Positions 42,070 through 50,025 of a stretch of 64,000 nucleotides of DNA are shown piece by piece. The notes beneath the pieces were generated by a model. The model had not been told where the DNA came from. It did no database searches and saw only the letters and a program-made list of their open reading frames with translations. The stretch comes from Cohnella sp. SGD-V74. GTDB taxonomy: Bacteria; Bacillota; Bacilli; Paenibacillales; Paenibacillaceae. The stretch's first letter is position 1, and the number at the start of each line of letters is the position of its first letter. The stretch is taken from contig NZ_PVYW01000022.1 in the NCBI RefSeq assembly GCF_003001675.1, positions 93,896-157,895 on the forward strand. The letters are read 5' to 3'. The translations under genes were made by a program, and so were the position numbers.

Positions 42070-43743
42070 TCAGTTGTCCCAGGTCCATTCCGTTATGTTG
42101 CCGAACAGCGCCCATTCGTGACCGTGAGTGTGGACGGGCTGCTTGCCCAGGTTCAGCTTTTCATTGGCCAGGTACAGATGATCCACGCGGACAAGCCAGA
42201 CGATCGGCGCATCCCCGATGCCGCTGAAGCCGGTGTGGCCGTCCCACTGGGCAAGCTTCCAGTATTTGTTCGCTTCCTCCTGGGTCGTGGCCGTAAGCGC
42301 CTTGTCCAAATACTCGTCCACCTTCGGATTTCGGTAATTGGACATATTGTGGTAGCTGGTATCGATCACTTTGGAGGAATTCATCGTATACAATTGATGC
42401 GGATGATGCCTGCCTCCTCCCCAGGCGACGGCCGCGGTTTTGCCTTTCACGTAGATCTCGTCCCAGGTCGCTCCGATCAAGTTGATCTTGATGCCCAATT
42501 CGCTTGCCTGGTCGGCGACGGCCAGCGAAAGATCGGTGCGAAGCTGGTCGCTGGAGCTGAAGAACATATTGAACTCGGCTTTGCGTCCGTTCTTGTCCAC
42601 AATGCTGTCTTGGTCCGAATCGCTCCAGCCTCCGTCGGTCAGGATCTTCTTCGCCCCTTCGATATCGCCGTCGTCAACGATCGTTTCCTCGTTAAACCAG
42701 GGCATGTTGTCGCACAGACAGTACGCCTTCTGACCGTATCCTCCGATCGCCACGTCCAGCAGCTTCTGGCGGTCCAGCCCGATATTGAGCGCCTGGCGAA
42801 TGGCAAGATCGGACGTCACGTCGTTGCCGACCTCCACGTCTTTGTCGTTCGTCTTGCCCTTGGCCCCGCTCGGAACGGCCGGCAGCATGATGCCGCGGGA
42901 ATCTATGCTCTCGAAGGCGCGCAGCGTCATTCCTTCCACCTTCTGCTCCGCGAACGTAGGCGGGACGTAGACGATATCGGCCTGCCCGGCCTTGGCGGCC
43001 GCCAGAGCGGCGTCCTCCGCGAGCAGCAGCAGGGTCAGCTTTTTGAACTGGGGCGCCGTGCCGTACCAGTACGGATTGTATTCCATAATAATCTGCTGTC
43101 CGTCATTGTACTGAACGACTTTATAGGGTCCCGAGCCTATCGGGTTTTGAGAGTAATTGTCGTCGTAATGCGCCTTGGGTACAATTCCGATCTCCGTCAG
43201 CTGGCTGACGAAGGTGGAACGCGGTTCATGAAGCGTAATGACAATCGTGTTGCCTTCCGCGATCCCGATCGATTCGACGAAGGACAAATCGAATTTGATG
43301 CCGTCTTCCTTAAGCATTTCGTATGTAAATTTGACATCCTCCGCCGTTACTTGCTCTCCGTTGGAGAACTTGACGTCATCCCTCAGCGGGAAAGTCCACG
43401 TCAAGGCGTCGTCGCTGACCGTATAAGATTTGGCCAGGTCCCCGATAAAGTTAAGCTCCGAATCGATCGTAAGCAGCGAGCTGTGAGTCAGGCGAATCTG
43501 CGCATGAGTTCCCCAGCCCTTCTTCGGGTCGAACATGCCGACGTCGGTTTTGCCTACCGCCAGTATAAGTTCGTCTTTAACTGCGTTTGGGCTTTGCGAG
43601 TCTGACGGACTTTGCGAGGAGGACGCGCTTTCCTTCGTCGGAGAACTCGATGTGCAGCCCGCGAGAAGCATAACCGCCGACAAAGCCAGGATAAAGTACG
43701 ATAAAGCTCGTTTGGGGATGAAGCCTCTTTCTTTTGGCAGCAT
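42070..43743 (-). CDS. Family-5 binding lipoprotein of the second Zur-controlled importer
   Basis: 557 residues. A lipoprotein signal peptide ends in MLLAGC, and a Ser-rich linker runs to about residue 55. A family-5 solute-binding fold follows (VKFSNGEQVTAEDVKFTYEM, then NPIGSGPYKVVQYN). A calcium-loop-like DSDQDSIVDKNG and an unusual AYCLCDNMPW are also present. It is of the nickel/peptide/opine type. With tandem Zur boxes before it, it probably binds a zinc complex, perhaps the product of the neighbouring operon or a chelator made by others. GGAGG precedes the ATG at 43743. Confidence 0.88.
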   Translation of the reverse strand: MLPKERGFIPKRALSYFILALSAVMLLAGCTSSSPTKESASSSQSPSDSQSPNAVKDELILAVGKTDVGMFDPKKGWGTHAQIRLTHSSLLTIDSELNFIGDLAKSYTVSDDALTWTFPLRDDVKFSNGEQVTAEDVKFTYEMLKEDGIKFDLSFVESIGIAEGNTIVITLHEPRSTFVSQLTEIGIVPKAHYDDNYSQNPIGSGPYKVVQYNDGQQIIMEYNPYWYGTAPQFKKLTLLLLAEDAALAAAKAGQADIVYVPPTFAEQKVEGMTLRAFESIDSRGIMLPAVPSGAKGKTNDKDVEVGNDVTSDLAIRQALNIGLDRQKLLDVAIGGYGQKAYCLCDNMPWFNEETIVDDGDIEGAKKILTDGGWSDSDQDSIVDKNGRKAEFNMFFSSSDQLRTDLSLAVADQASELGIKINLIGATWDEIYVKGKTAAVAWGGGRHHPHQLYTMNSSKVIDTSYHNMSNYRNPKVDEYLDKALTATTQEEANKYWKLAQWDGHTGFSGIGDAPIVWLVRVDHLYLANEKLNLGKQPVHTHGHEWALFGNITEWTWDN

Positions 43744-43762
43744 GGTAACCTCCACAATTTTA

Positions 43763-43800
43763 TTGTAATAATTACTATTAACAGATTGTAATTATAACGA
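43763..43800 (-). promoter_or_regulatory. Two tandem Zur boxes upstream of the second importer
   Basis: Two matches to the Zur consensus lie 23 bases apart: TAGTAATTATTACAA (43763-43777) and TCGTTATAATTACAA (43786-43800), both read on the minus strand. They start 20 bases upstream of the ATG at 43743. Two turns of helix between centres would let two repressor dimers bind the same face. Confidence 0.65.
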
Positions 43801-43974
43801 TTAACTTTGTCAATGAATACTTCTCTTCACTGTTCGGCGAATATCCTCCTGGATGCGAAGCGCAAGCGGCCAACACCGCGCAGCCCCATTCCTTAACAAG
43901 ACTTAAGATCTGCCGGAGCCCGGGTTATGCTATATTTACGTAGGAAAGCACTATGAACATGCAGGTGATGGGAA

Positions 43975-44679
43975 ATGTCTTCGAGTACGACGATCTTGTT
44001 GGTGGACGACGAGAAAGAAATCATTAAGCTGATGGAGATCTATCTCCTTAACGAAGGGTACAAGCTGCTTAAGGCGGGAGACGGCCTGGAGGCGCTGGAG
44101 CTGATGTCCGCCAATCCGGTGGACCTGGTCGTCCTGGACGTGATGATGCCGCATCTGAACGGGATCGAGACGTGCATCAAAATCCGCGAGCAGTATGACG
44201 TGCCGATCATTTTCCTGTCCGCCAAAAGCCAGGACATCGATAAAATATCCGGCCTCAGCATCGGGGCGGACGACTATGTGACGAAGCCGTTTAATCCTCT
44301 GGAGCTGATGGCGCGCGTGAAGTCCCAGCTGCGTCGCTACGACCGGTTCAAGCGCCAGCTCCACAACGACGGCAGCGTCGTCGAGATCGACGATCTGGTT
44401 ATCAACTTCATCAATTATACGGTCATGGTGGACGGCAAGGAGGTCAAGCTGACTCCGCGCGAATTCGCCATCCTGCGGCTGCTGGCCGTCAATCGCGGCG
44501 CGGTGCTGAGCATGGACGCGATCTACGAGAAAGCGTGGAACGAGCCTTTTATGGAGTCGAAAAACACGGTGATGGTCCATATTCGCAAAATCCGCGAGAA
44601 AATCGAGAAAGACCCGCAAAATCCCCGGATTATTAAAACGGTATGGGGCATCGGCTACAAAATGGAATCGGCCACGTGA
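43975..44679 (+). CDS. OmpR/VanR-type response regulator
   Basis: 234 residues. The receiver domain has VDDE, the phospho-acceptor Asp in LVVLDVMMPHLNG and the Lys in DYVTKPFNP. The winged-helix OmpR domain (about 130-232) includes VKLTPREFAILRLLAVN and HIRKIREKIEKDPQNPRIIK. AGGTGATGGG precedes the ATG. Direct repeats CTTAAC (43892-43897) and CTTAAG (43902-43907), and a TATATT -10-like box at 43931, suggest autoregulation. The kinase gene begins 13 bases after the stop. Confidence 0.92.
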   Translation: MSSSTTILLVDDEKEIIKLMEIYLLNEGYKLLKAGDGLEALELMSANPVDLVVLDVMMPHLNGIETCIKIREQYDVPIIFLSAKSQDIDKISGLSIGADDYVTKPFNPLELMARVKSQLRRYDRFKRQLHNDGSVVEIDDLVINFINYTVMVDGKEVKLTPREFAILRLLAVNRGAVLSMDAIYEKAWNEPFMESKNTVMVHIRKIREKIEKDPQNPRIIKTVWGIGYKMESAT

Positions 44680-44692
44680 GGGGGAGAAACGA

Positions 44693-45910
44693 TTGAGCTT
44701 AAACGGAGTTTATTCGCTTCGCTGGAAGCTGCTTTTCCACAGCTTGATCAGCGTCGCCATAACGGCTGCGGCGCTGTTCGTCGCCGACTTTCTTGTCGCC
44801 TTGCTGCTGCAATCGTCGCTTCGCGCGCCGTTTGCCTACGTCATCAACCATATCGGCTCCCTGCCCGTCTTCATCGCGGCCGGAATCGTTCTGTACGTTT
44901 TCAGCTTTTTTCTGCTTACCCGCGAAACGTTGCGCAGGCTGGACAGACTGTACGCCGTCTTGCAGCGCATGGAGGAAGGCAACTTCGAGGAGCCGCCCGC
45001 GCCCTCCCGTCCCGCCGATGAGATCGGCCGTCTCCAGGAGATCATCGGACGGTTAAGCAGGCAGCTCAGCCGCGATCTGAAGCGCATTACGGCCGGCCTG
45101 CAGGAAATCGCAGACGGCCAATTCGACCGGCCTATCGAGACGGCGGAGGCTTCCGGAGAGCTTGCCGAAGTTGCGCACAGCATTAACGCGATGGCGGCCA
45201 AGCTGCACCGCTCCATTCTCGACGAGCGCAACGCCGAGCAGACGAAGAACGATCTCATTACCGGCGTCTCGCACGACCTGCGAACCCCGCTTACCTCGAT
45301 TCTCGGCTTCCTCGAGGTCATCAATCAGGATCGTTACCGGGACGAAGTCGAGCTTCGCCATTATACCGACATCGCTTACCACAAGGCGATCAGCCTCAAG
45401 AAACTGATCGACGACCTGTTCGAGTTCACGCGGATCAACAACGGCATGCCGCTCAACGCCGTCGAGCTGGACTTGGTCGGCTTTATGCGGCAGTTGGCCG
45501 AAGAGTTCGTCCCTCAGCTGGAGGAGGCCGGAATGACGTGCAGAATCGATGCCGATGCCGCCACGCTGACCGTCTCGGCGGACGGCGACCTGCTCGTCCG
45601 CGGCTTCGGCAATCTGATCTCCAACGCGATCCGCTACGGCCGGACAAATCCGTATATCGACATTGCCGTACGCCGGTCCGGCGAGGAGGCGATCGTGGAG
45701 GTCGCCAACTACGGAGACCCGATCCCCGAGCGGGATTTGCCGTTTATTTTCGACCGCTTCTACCGGGTCGAGCGCTCCCGCTCCCAGGATACCGGTGGGA
45801 CCGGCCTCGGGCTCGCCATTACGAAGAGCATCATCGAAGTCCACGGGGGAACGATCGCCGCTTCCAGCCGCAAGGACAAAACCGTCTTCACGACCCGTTT
45901 GCCGCTGTAG
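44693..45910 (+). CDS. VanS-type sensor histidine kinase
   Basis: 405 residues. Transmembrane segments at about 15-40 and 56-78 leave only a short external loop, so the sensor probably works within or near the membrane. A HAMP region follows, then the phospho-acceptor in GVSHDLRTPLTSI, the N box LISNAIRYG and the G2 box TGGTGLGLAITKS. The start is TTG, with GAGGGGGAG upstream. Partner of the regulator at 43975. Confidence 0.92.
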   Translation: MSLNGVYSLRWKLLFHSLISVAITAAALFVADFLVALLLQSSLRAPFAYVINHIGSLPVFIAAGIVLYVFSFFLLTRETLRRLDRLYAVLQRMEEGNFEEPPAPSRPADEIGRLQEIIGRLSRQLSRDLKRITAGLQEIADGQFDRPIETAEASGELAEVAHSINAMAAKLHRSILDERNAEQTKNDLITGVSHDLRTPLTSILGFLEVINQDRYRDEVELRHYTDIAYHKAISLKKLIDDLFEFTRINNGMPLNAVELDLVGFMRQLAEEFVPQLEEAGMTCRIDADAATLTVSADGDLLVRGFGNLISNAIRYGRTNPYIDIAVRRSGEEAIVEVANYGDPIPERDLPFIFDRFYRVERSRSQDTGGTGLGLAITKSIIEVHGGTIAASSRKDKTVFTTRLPL

Positions 45911-45955
45911 GAGCCGCCGAAGCCCTGAACTTTTCTACGGAAAATGATAAGATTT

Positions 45956-46045
45956 CGTTAAGCTTTGACTTACTGACCCGTTAAGCTGTCTCCTCTATAC
46001 TTTCAATCAATTGGAAGCTATAGAGAGAGGCTTAACGGTTTTTTT
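45956..46045 (+). promoter_or_regulatory. Terminator hairpin with promoter-like elements in its left arm
   Basis: Two direct repeats CGTTAAGCT (45956-45964 and 45979-45987) lie 23 bases apart, with TATACT (45996-46001) 8 bases further on. From 45978 a long hairpin forms: CCGTTAAGC..CTCTATA pairs with TATAGAG..GCTTAACGG, followed by seven T (46039-46045). Transcripts reading through from the kinase gene would meet a strong terminator; transcripts starting just after TATACT would contain only the right arm and escape it. The repeats suit binding by the OmpR-type regulator encoded upstream. Confidence 0.55.
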
Positions 46046-46081
46046 GCATGCCGAACCAGCCTCGGGAGAGGAGCTGCTATC

Positions 46082-47338
46082 TTGTTCTTGTTGACACGCT
46101 TTAAGCTGAACGAATGGTCCCGCGTCGCCCTGCTGCTCATTTTGCTCGCAGCCGCGTATGTGCGGTTCGACTTTCTCGTCTCGGTCGACCACCACAATTC
46201 GCACGATACGGTTCACTACGACATCATGGTCCGGCAGCTGCTGGAGACAGGCGTCTACGGGTACAAAAGCGAGGAGCCGAACGCCCGGGTGTCCCCCGGT
46301 TATCCGCTGTTCATGGCCGCCGTATACAAACTCGTCGATTACAAGCAGCGCGATCCTATGGCGGCGATTCGGTACATCCAACTCGTCTTCAGCCTGATTA
46401 CGATCTGGCTCTCCTACCGTATCGCCAAACGGCTCGGCGGCGAATGGGCCGGACTGCTCGCGGCTGCGGGCATGGCCGTCTACCCGCCCTTCATCTGGAC
46501 GACAGGGGCGGTGCTCACGGAGACGATCGCCGCGATGCTGCTTACGACGTACCTCTACTGGCAGCTTGTCGCCTTCGAACGAGCGAACCGCATGGCCGCG
46601 CTGCGGGCCGGCATCGCCCTCGGGCTGACCGCGCTCGTCCGTCCCGAATTTCTCGCAATGGCTCCAGCCGCTTACTTGCTGTACCTGCACTGGCGGCGCA
46701 AAGGCGGTCAGTCGCTGAAGCTGCTGCTGTGCACGGCGCTCGGAATGACGGTCGTGCTGTCGCCATGGCTGATTCGCAATATCGTAACGCTCAACAAGCC
46801 CATCGTGACGGCGACCCAAGTCAACCCGTTCGCGGCCGGCACGTATCCGAACAAAAATTACGACGACGGTCTCGTCGACCGGGTCGGCAAAACCCAGATG
46901 GAGGTCGCCAGGGAGCGGCTGCGGGTCGGCTTTACGGAGCATACGTGGACGTTCGTGAAATGGTATACGGTCGGCAAGCTGGACTACATCTACGGCAAAA
47001 TGTTCACGGGCAGCGGCCATAAGCCGTTCTATCCGGTGATCCCGTTCCGAGCGGCGCTTCATCTGCTGCTTGTCTATACGGGACTGATCGCGGCCCTTGT
47101 TATCCTGATTAACTGGCGGCAGCCGGCCATGCTCATCGTTGTCCTGCTGATCGCGATATCCGCGGCCCGCCTCGCCTTCGTGCCGGAATACCGCTACAAC
47201 TTTACCGCAATGCCGCAAATCATTATTCTTGACAGTTTGCTGGCGGCCCGGCTGCTCGCTTGGCTGTCCGAGTGGCTGGACAAGCGTTTCCGGCTTCGCT
47301 CGAAGCTGTCGATGGCAAGGAGGAACCGACATGCTTAA
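46082..47338 (+). CDS. GT39/ArnT-like membrane glycosyltransferase
   Basis: 418 residues with about nine to ten hydrophobic segments. The first extracellular loop carries acidic residues (NSHDTVHYDIMVRQLLETGV), as in GT39 enzymes that use a polyprenyl-phosphate sugar. The start is TTG at 46082, with AGAGGAG upstream. It opens a four-gene cassette (GT39, GT2, DUF2304, SMR) like the three-component glycosylation systems, in which a lipid-linked sugar is made inside, flipped, and transferred outside to a wall polymer or protein. The acceptor is unknown. Confidence 0.8.
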   Translation: MFLLTRFKLNEWSRVALLLILLAAAYVRFDFLVSVDHHNSHDTVHYDIMVRQLLETGVYGYKSEEPNARVSPGYPLFMAAVYKLVDYKQRDPMAAIRYIQLVFSLITIWLSYRIAKRLGGEWAGLLAAAGMAVYPPFIWTTGAVLTETIAAMLLTTYLYWQLVAFERANRMAALRAGIALGLTALVRPEFLAMAPAAYLLYLHWRRKGGQSLKLLLCTALGMTVVLSPWLIRNIVTLNKPIVTATQVNPFAAGTYPNKNYDDGLVDRVGKTQMEVARERLRVGFTEHTWTFVKWYTVGKLDYIYGKMFTGSGHKPFYPVIPFRAALHLLLVYTGLIAALVILINWRQPAMLIVVLLIAISAARLAFVPEYRYNFTAMPQIIILDSLLAARLLAWLSEWLDKRFRLRSKLSMARRNRHA

Positions 47339-48089
47339 CATGACGTTCGACCAGATGACCTGCTTTCCCGGCGCCAGAGAAGCGCTCATCATCGTGCCGG
47401 CCTACAACGAAGCGGAAGGCATCGCCCGGGTCGTGAATGAAATCCGGACGCGCGCGCCCTATACGGACGTGCTCGTCGTGAACGACGGTTCCAGGGACGC
47501 CACCGGTCGGCTGGCGGAGGAGGCCGGAGCGCTCGTCATCCACCTGTCGACCAATCTCGGCATCGGGGGCGCGGTGCAAACCGGCTATCGCTACGCCGCC
47601 GAGAACGGATACCGGTACGCCGCCCAGATCGACGGCGACGGTCAGCACAATCCGGCCGACTTCGGGCGGCTGCTCGATACGCTTCGCGCAAGCGGAGCGG
47701 ACATGATCGTCGGCTCGCGCTTCCTGACCGGCGAAGGCTTCCAATCGACGTTTGCCCGCAAAGTCGGCATCGACCTGCTGGCCGGACTCGTCTCGGGGCT
47801 GATCGGACGGAAGGTGACCGATCCGACGTCGGGCTACAGGGTATGCGGCCGAAGGACGATCGAGCTGTTCGCGCGCGATTACCCGACCGACTATCCCGAA
47901 GTGGAGGCGCTCGTGTTGATGGACAACTGCGGCTTGTCTTTCGTGGAGACGCCCGTCGTCATGAGCGCGCGCAAGACGGGCAAATCCAGCATCTCGGCGC
48001 TCAAATCGGTCTACTACATGATCAAAGTGACGCTTGCCGTATTCATGACCAGAAGCCGGAAGAACAAGGAGTTGAGCGCCCAGCTATGA
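47331..48089 (+). CDS. GT2 glycosyltransferase (polyprenyl-phosphate sugar synthase type)
   Basis: 252 residues. The GT-A fold carries VPAYNEAEGIARVV, VVNDGSRDAT, the metal-binding IDGDGQHNP and VGSRFLTGEG. The C-terminus has a basic membrane-associating region but no strong helix pair. It probably loads a sugar onto undecaprenyl phosphate for the GT39 enzyme. The ATG at 47331 has AAGGAGGA at a spacing of 6 and overlaps the end of the GT39 gene by 8 bases. Confidence 0.88.
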   Translation: MLNMTFDQMTCFPGAREALIIVPAYNEAEGIARVVNEIRTRAPYTDVLVVNDGSRDATGRLAEEAGALVIHLSTNLGIGGAVQTGYRYAAENGYRYAAQIDGDGQHNPADFGRLLDTLRASGADMIVGSRFLTGEGFQSTFARKVGIDLLAGLVSGLIGRKVTDPTSGYRVCGRRTIELFARDYPTDYPEVEALVLMDNCGLSFVETPVVMSARKTGKSSISALKSVYYMIKVTLAVFMTRSRKNKELSAQL

Positions 48090-48505
48090 ATCCGGACGTT
48101 TATTTCGTCAGCTTCATGATCGGCATCGGCTTTACCGCGACCGTCCTGCACCTGATCCGGGTGCGGAAGCTGCGCGAGCAGTATGCGCTCCTGTGGCTCG
48201 CGCTCGGGACGCTGATGATCGCGCTGTCTCCGTTCCCGAGCGTCATCGACCGGCTCGCGGCCTTCTTCAACGTCGTCTATGCCCCGTCGCTGCTGTACTT
48301 GCTTGCATTCGTAGGCGTGCTTTTTCTCCTGATGCATATGTCGATCGCCCTGTCATCGCTGACCGGTCGAATCATCAAGCTGACCCAGACGCTGGCGATG
48401 CAGGAGCAGCGGATCAGGGTGCTCGAGCAGGAAAAACTGCGAGTCGCGAGGAGCTTCGCGCGAGAAGAGGCGGGGAGAATCGAGCTGGACGATCGGGCAT
48501 GGTGA
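48086..48505 (+). CDS. DUF2304 membrane protein
   Basis: 139 residues with three hydrophobic segments (about 5-22, 36-50, 62-86) and a C-terminal coiled-coil-like stretch (LTQTLAMQEQRIRVLEQEKL). This is the DUF2304 pattern, regularly found next to GT2 genes of this type. It starts with the ATGA overlap to the GT2 stop. Function unknown; possibly a partner of the glycosyltransferase. Confidence 0.8.
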   Translation: MNPDVYFVSFMIGIGFTATVLHLIRVRKLREQYALLWLALGTLMIALSPFPSVIDRLAAFFNVVYAPSLLYLLAFVGVLFLLMHMSIALSSLTGRIIKLTQTLAMQEQRIRVLEQEKLRVARSFAREEAGRIELDDRAW

Positions 48506-48849
48506 CGGCTTACGCGTTGCTGCTGCTGAATATCGCGCTGCTGGTTGTCGGTCAGATCATGTGGAAAATCGGCCTGGACAGGCTGGGCGGCCTGCATCCG
48601 CACAATGCGCTGCAAGTCGCCGCCTCCCCGTGGATTCTATCCGGCGTTCTTCTGTACGGCTTGGCGACGCTGCTCTGGCTCGCCGTCCTGTCGAGACTGC
48701 CGTTAAGCGCCGCTTATCCGCTGCAAAGTCTCGCTTACGTGTTCGCGCTTCTGCTCGCTTGGCTGCTGCTGGGCGAAGCGATCCCTCCGAACCGCTGGAT
48801 CGGGGCCGGCATCATTGTCGCCGGCGCGTTCGTGATCGGACTGAGATGA
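48499..48849 (+). CDS. SMR/EamA-type small membrane transporter
   Basis: 116 residues, four membrane helices (MVTAYALLLLNIALLVVGQI to IGAGIIVAGAFVIGLR), like ArnE/ArnF or a small multidrug-resistance protein. In a GT39-GT2 cassette it is a likely flippase for the polyprenyl-phosphate sugar. It overlaps the end of the DUF2304 gene (ATGGTGA). Confidence 0.82.
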   Translation: MVTAYALLLLNIALLVVGQIMWKIGLDRLGGLHPHNALQVAASPWILSGVLLYGLATLLWLAVLSRLPLSAAYPLQSLAYVFALLLAWLLLGEAIPPNRWIGAGIIVAGAFVIGLR

Positions 48850-48885
48850 GCGATCCGTCCTCATTAATCTGGCTCTCATGCTCGG

Positions 48886-49913
48886 CTAGAGTACGTCGTC
48901 CAGCCACTTGCGGCTCTGCGTATCGAGCTTCGTCCTGTCCGGAATTTCGCATCGTCTCCCATTGAGGTCTGTCAGCAGAATGCGATGATGGTTGTGGTAC
49001 TGTACATGATCGTGCAGGTTACGCATCCTCAACCGCAATGCTCCGGCATCCGTGTCCAATTCCCACTCCCAGAGATCGCCTTTCTGCCTGACGCTTCGAA
49101 CTGCCGCTACCTGCGGCAAAAAACAACGTCTTTTCAACTCCGTTCTAAGTTCCTGCAAACTGGCCTCGTCGAGCTGCTGCGGGTTTTCGATAACGCCGAT
49201 CTCCGTCTCTTCCGCACGTACGGAAATATACCGATCGGGATATTGCAGAGGAAAGGTTCGGTACAGCAGCAATTCCGGATACGCGATGCCGCAACGAGCC
49301 AGATCAACGCGCTGCCCATATTGCCTGGTCGCAGCACATCGTCGACAATGACTTTGGTCAAATAAGGCGGGATAAGCTCTATCAAGGTCGTAACGACAAG
49401 CAACGCCGCAGCGGCGAGCATCTGCATTCTGTAAGGCTTAGCGAATTCCAGCATCCGCAGCAGGACGCTGCTCTTGCTGCGGCAAGCAGGACACTTGCCG
49501 TCTCCGGCCGGCATCATCATTCCGCAGACCGGACACATTCTCGGATAGTCCGTCTCCGCTGCATCCGGCAAAGCTTCGCCGGCGGATAACGCCGTGATCA
49601 GCTTCGCCGCATATTCGAATACCGCTGCATAGCTTGCCGTGTAGCTTAGCAGCAAGCGGCCTCCCGCCGCTGTATCCGCAACGAGCGTGCCGCCCCCGAT
49701 CGCTTCAATCGTTCTAGCTCCCCGCAAGTCGGAGACAGGCAATCTATGCAGCTCGTTGCCGTCAAGACTCCATACCGCCACATCCTTTGCTGTTACTATT
49801 AGCCATAACGGAAGGAATTGACCGGCTTCATTTAAATCCGTCTGCGCGCAATAGATTGCCTCCTCATCCAATCGGCTGCGAATCGCCGGCGGCAGCTGTT
49901 CAACGGACCACAT
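48886..49913 (-). pseudogene. ABC transporter/DUF1854 remnant joined by an internal deletion
   Basis: From 49913 (AAGGAGG, then ATG) an open frame codes for about 205 residues of the N-terminal part of an ABC transporter, with a zinc-ribbon-like CPVCGMMMPAGDGKCPAC and a first membrane helix (MLAAAALLVVTTLIELIPPY). Near 49285-49305 the sense ends. In another frame, from there to 48886, runs a DUF1854 domain (from PELLLYRTFPLQYPDRY to TKLDTQSRKWLDDVL) without its beginning. The ATPase and most of the membrane domain are absent. An internal deletion that fused two neighbouring genes out of frame explains this best. Confidence 0.7.
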
Positions 49914-49940
49914 AGAACGCCTCCTTCATTCTTACCGACA

Positions 49941-49980
49941 AAATTAAGCAGACCAGAATTGTTTTATCCGGTCTGCTTTT
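49941..49980 (-). terminator. Terminator after the HipA-like gene
   Basis: AAGCAGACC (49946-49954) pairs with GGTCTGCTT (49970-49978), giving a 9-bp stem with T-rich sequence on both sides. It could work on either strand; on the minus strand it begins about 45 bases after the HipA-like stop. Confidence 0.6.
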
Positions 49981-50025
49981 AGGCCTTTATCCTATGGATA
50001 CTCTTTCTTGCGACGAAGGATTACC

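Noticed and set aside
48886..49272. An intact DUF1854 gene starting at the internal ATG at 49272
   Set aside because: The domain clearly begins upstream of that codon in the same frame and lacks a ribosome site; it is part of the deletion remnant.
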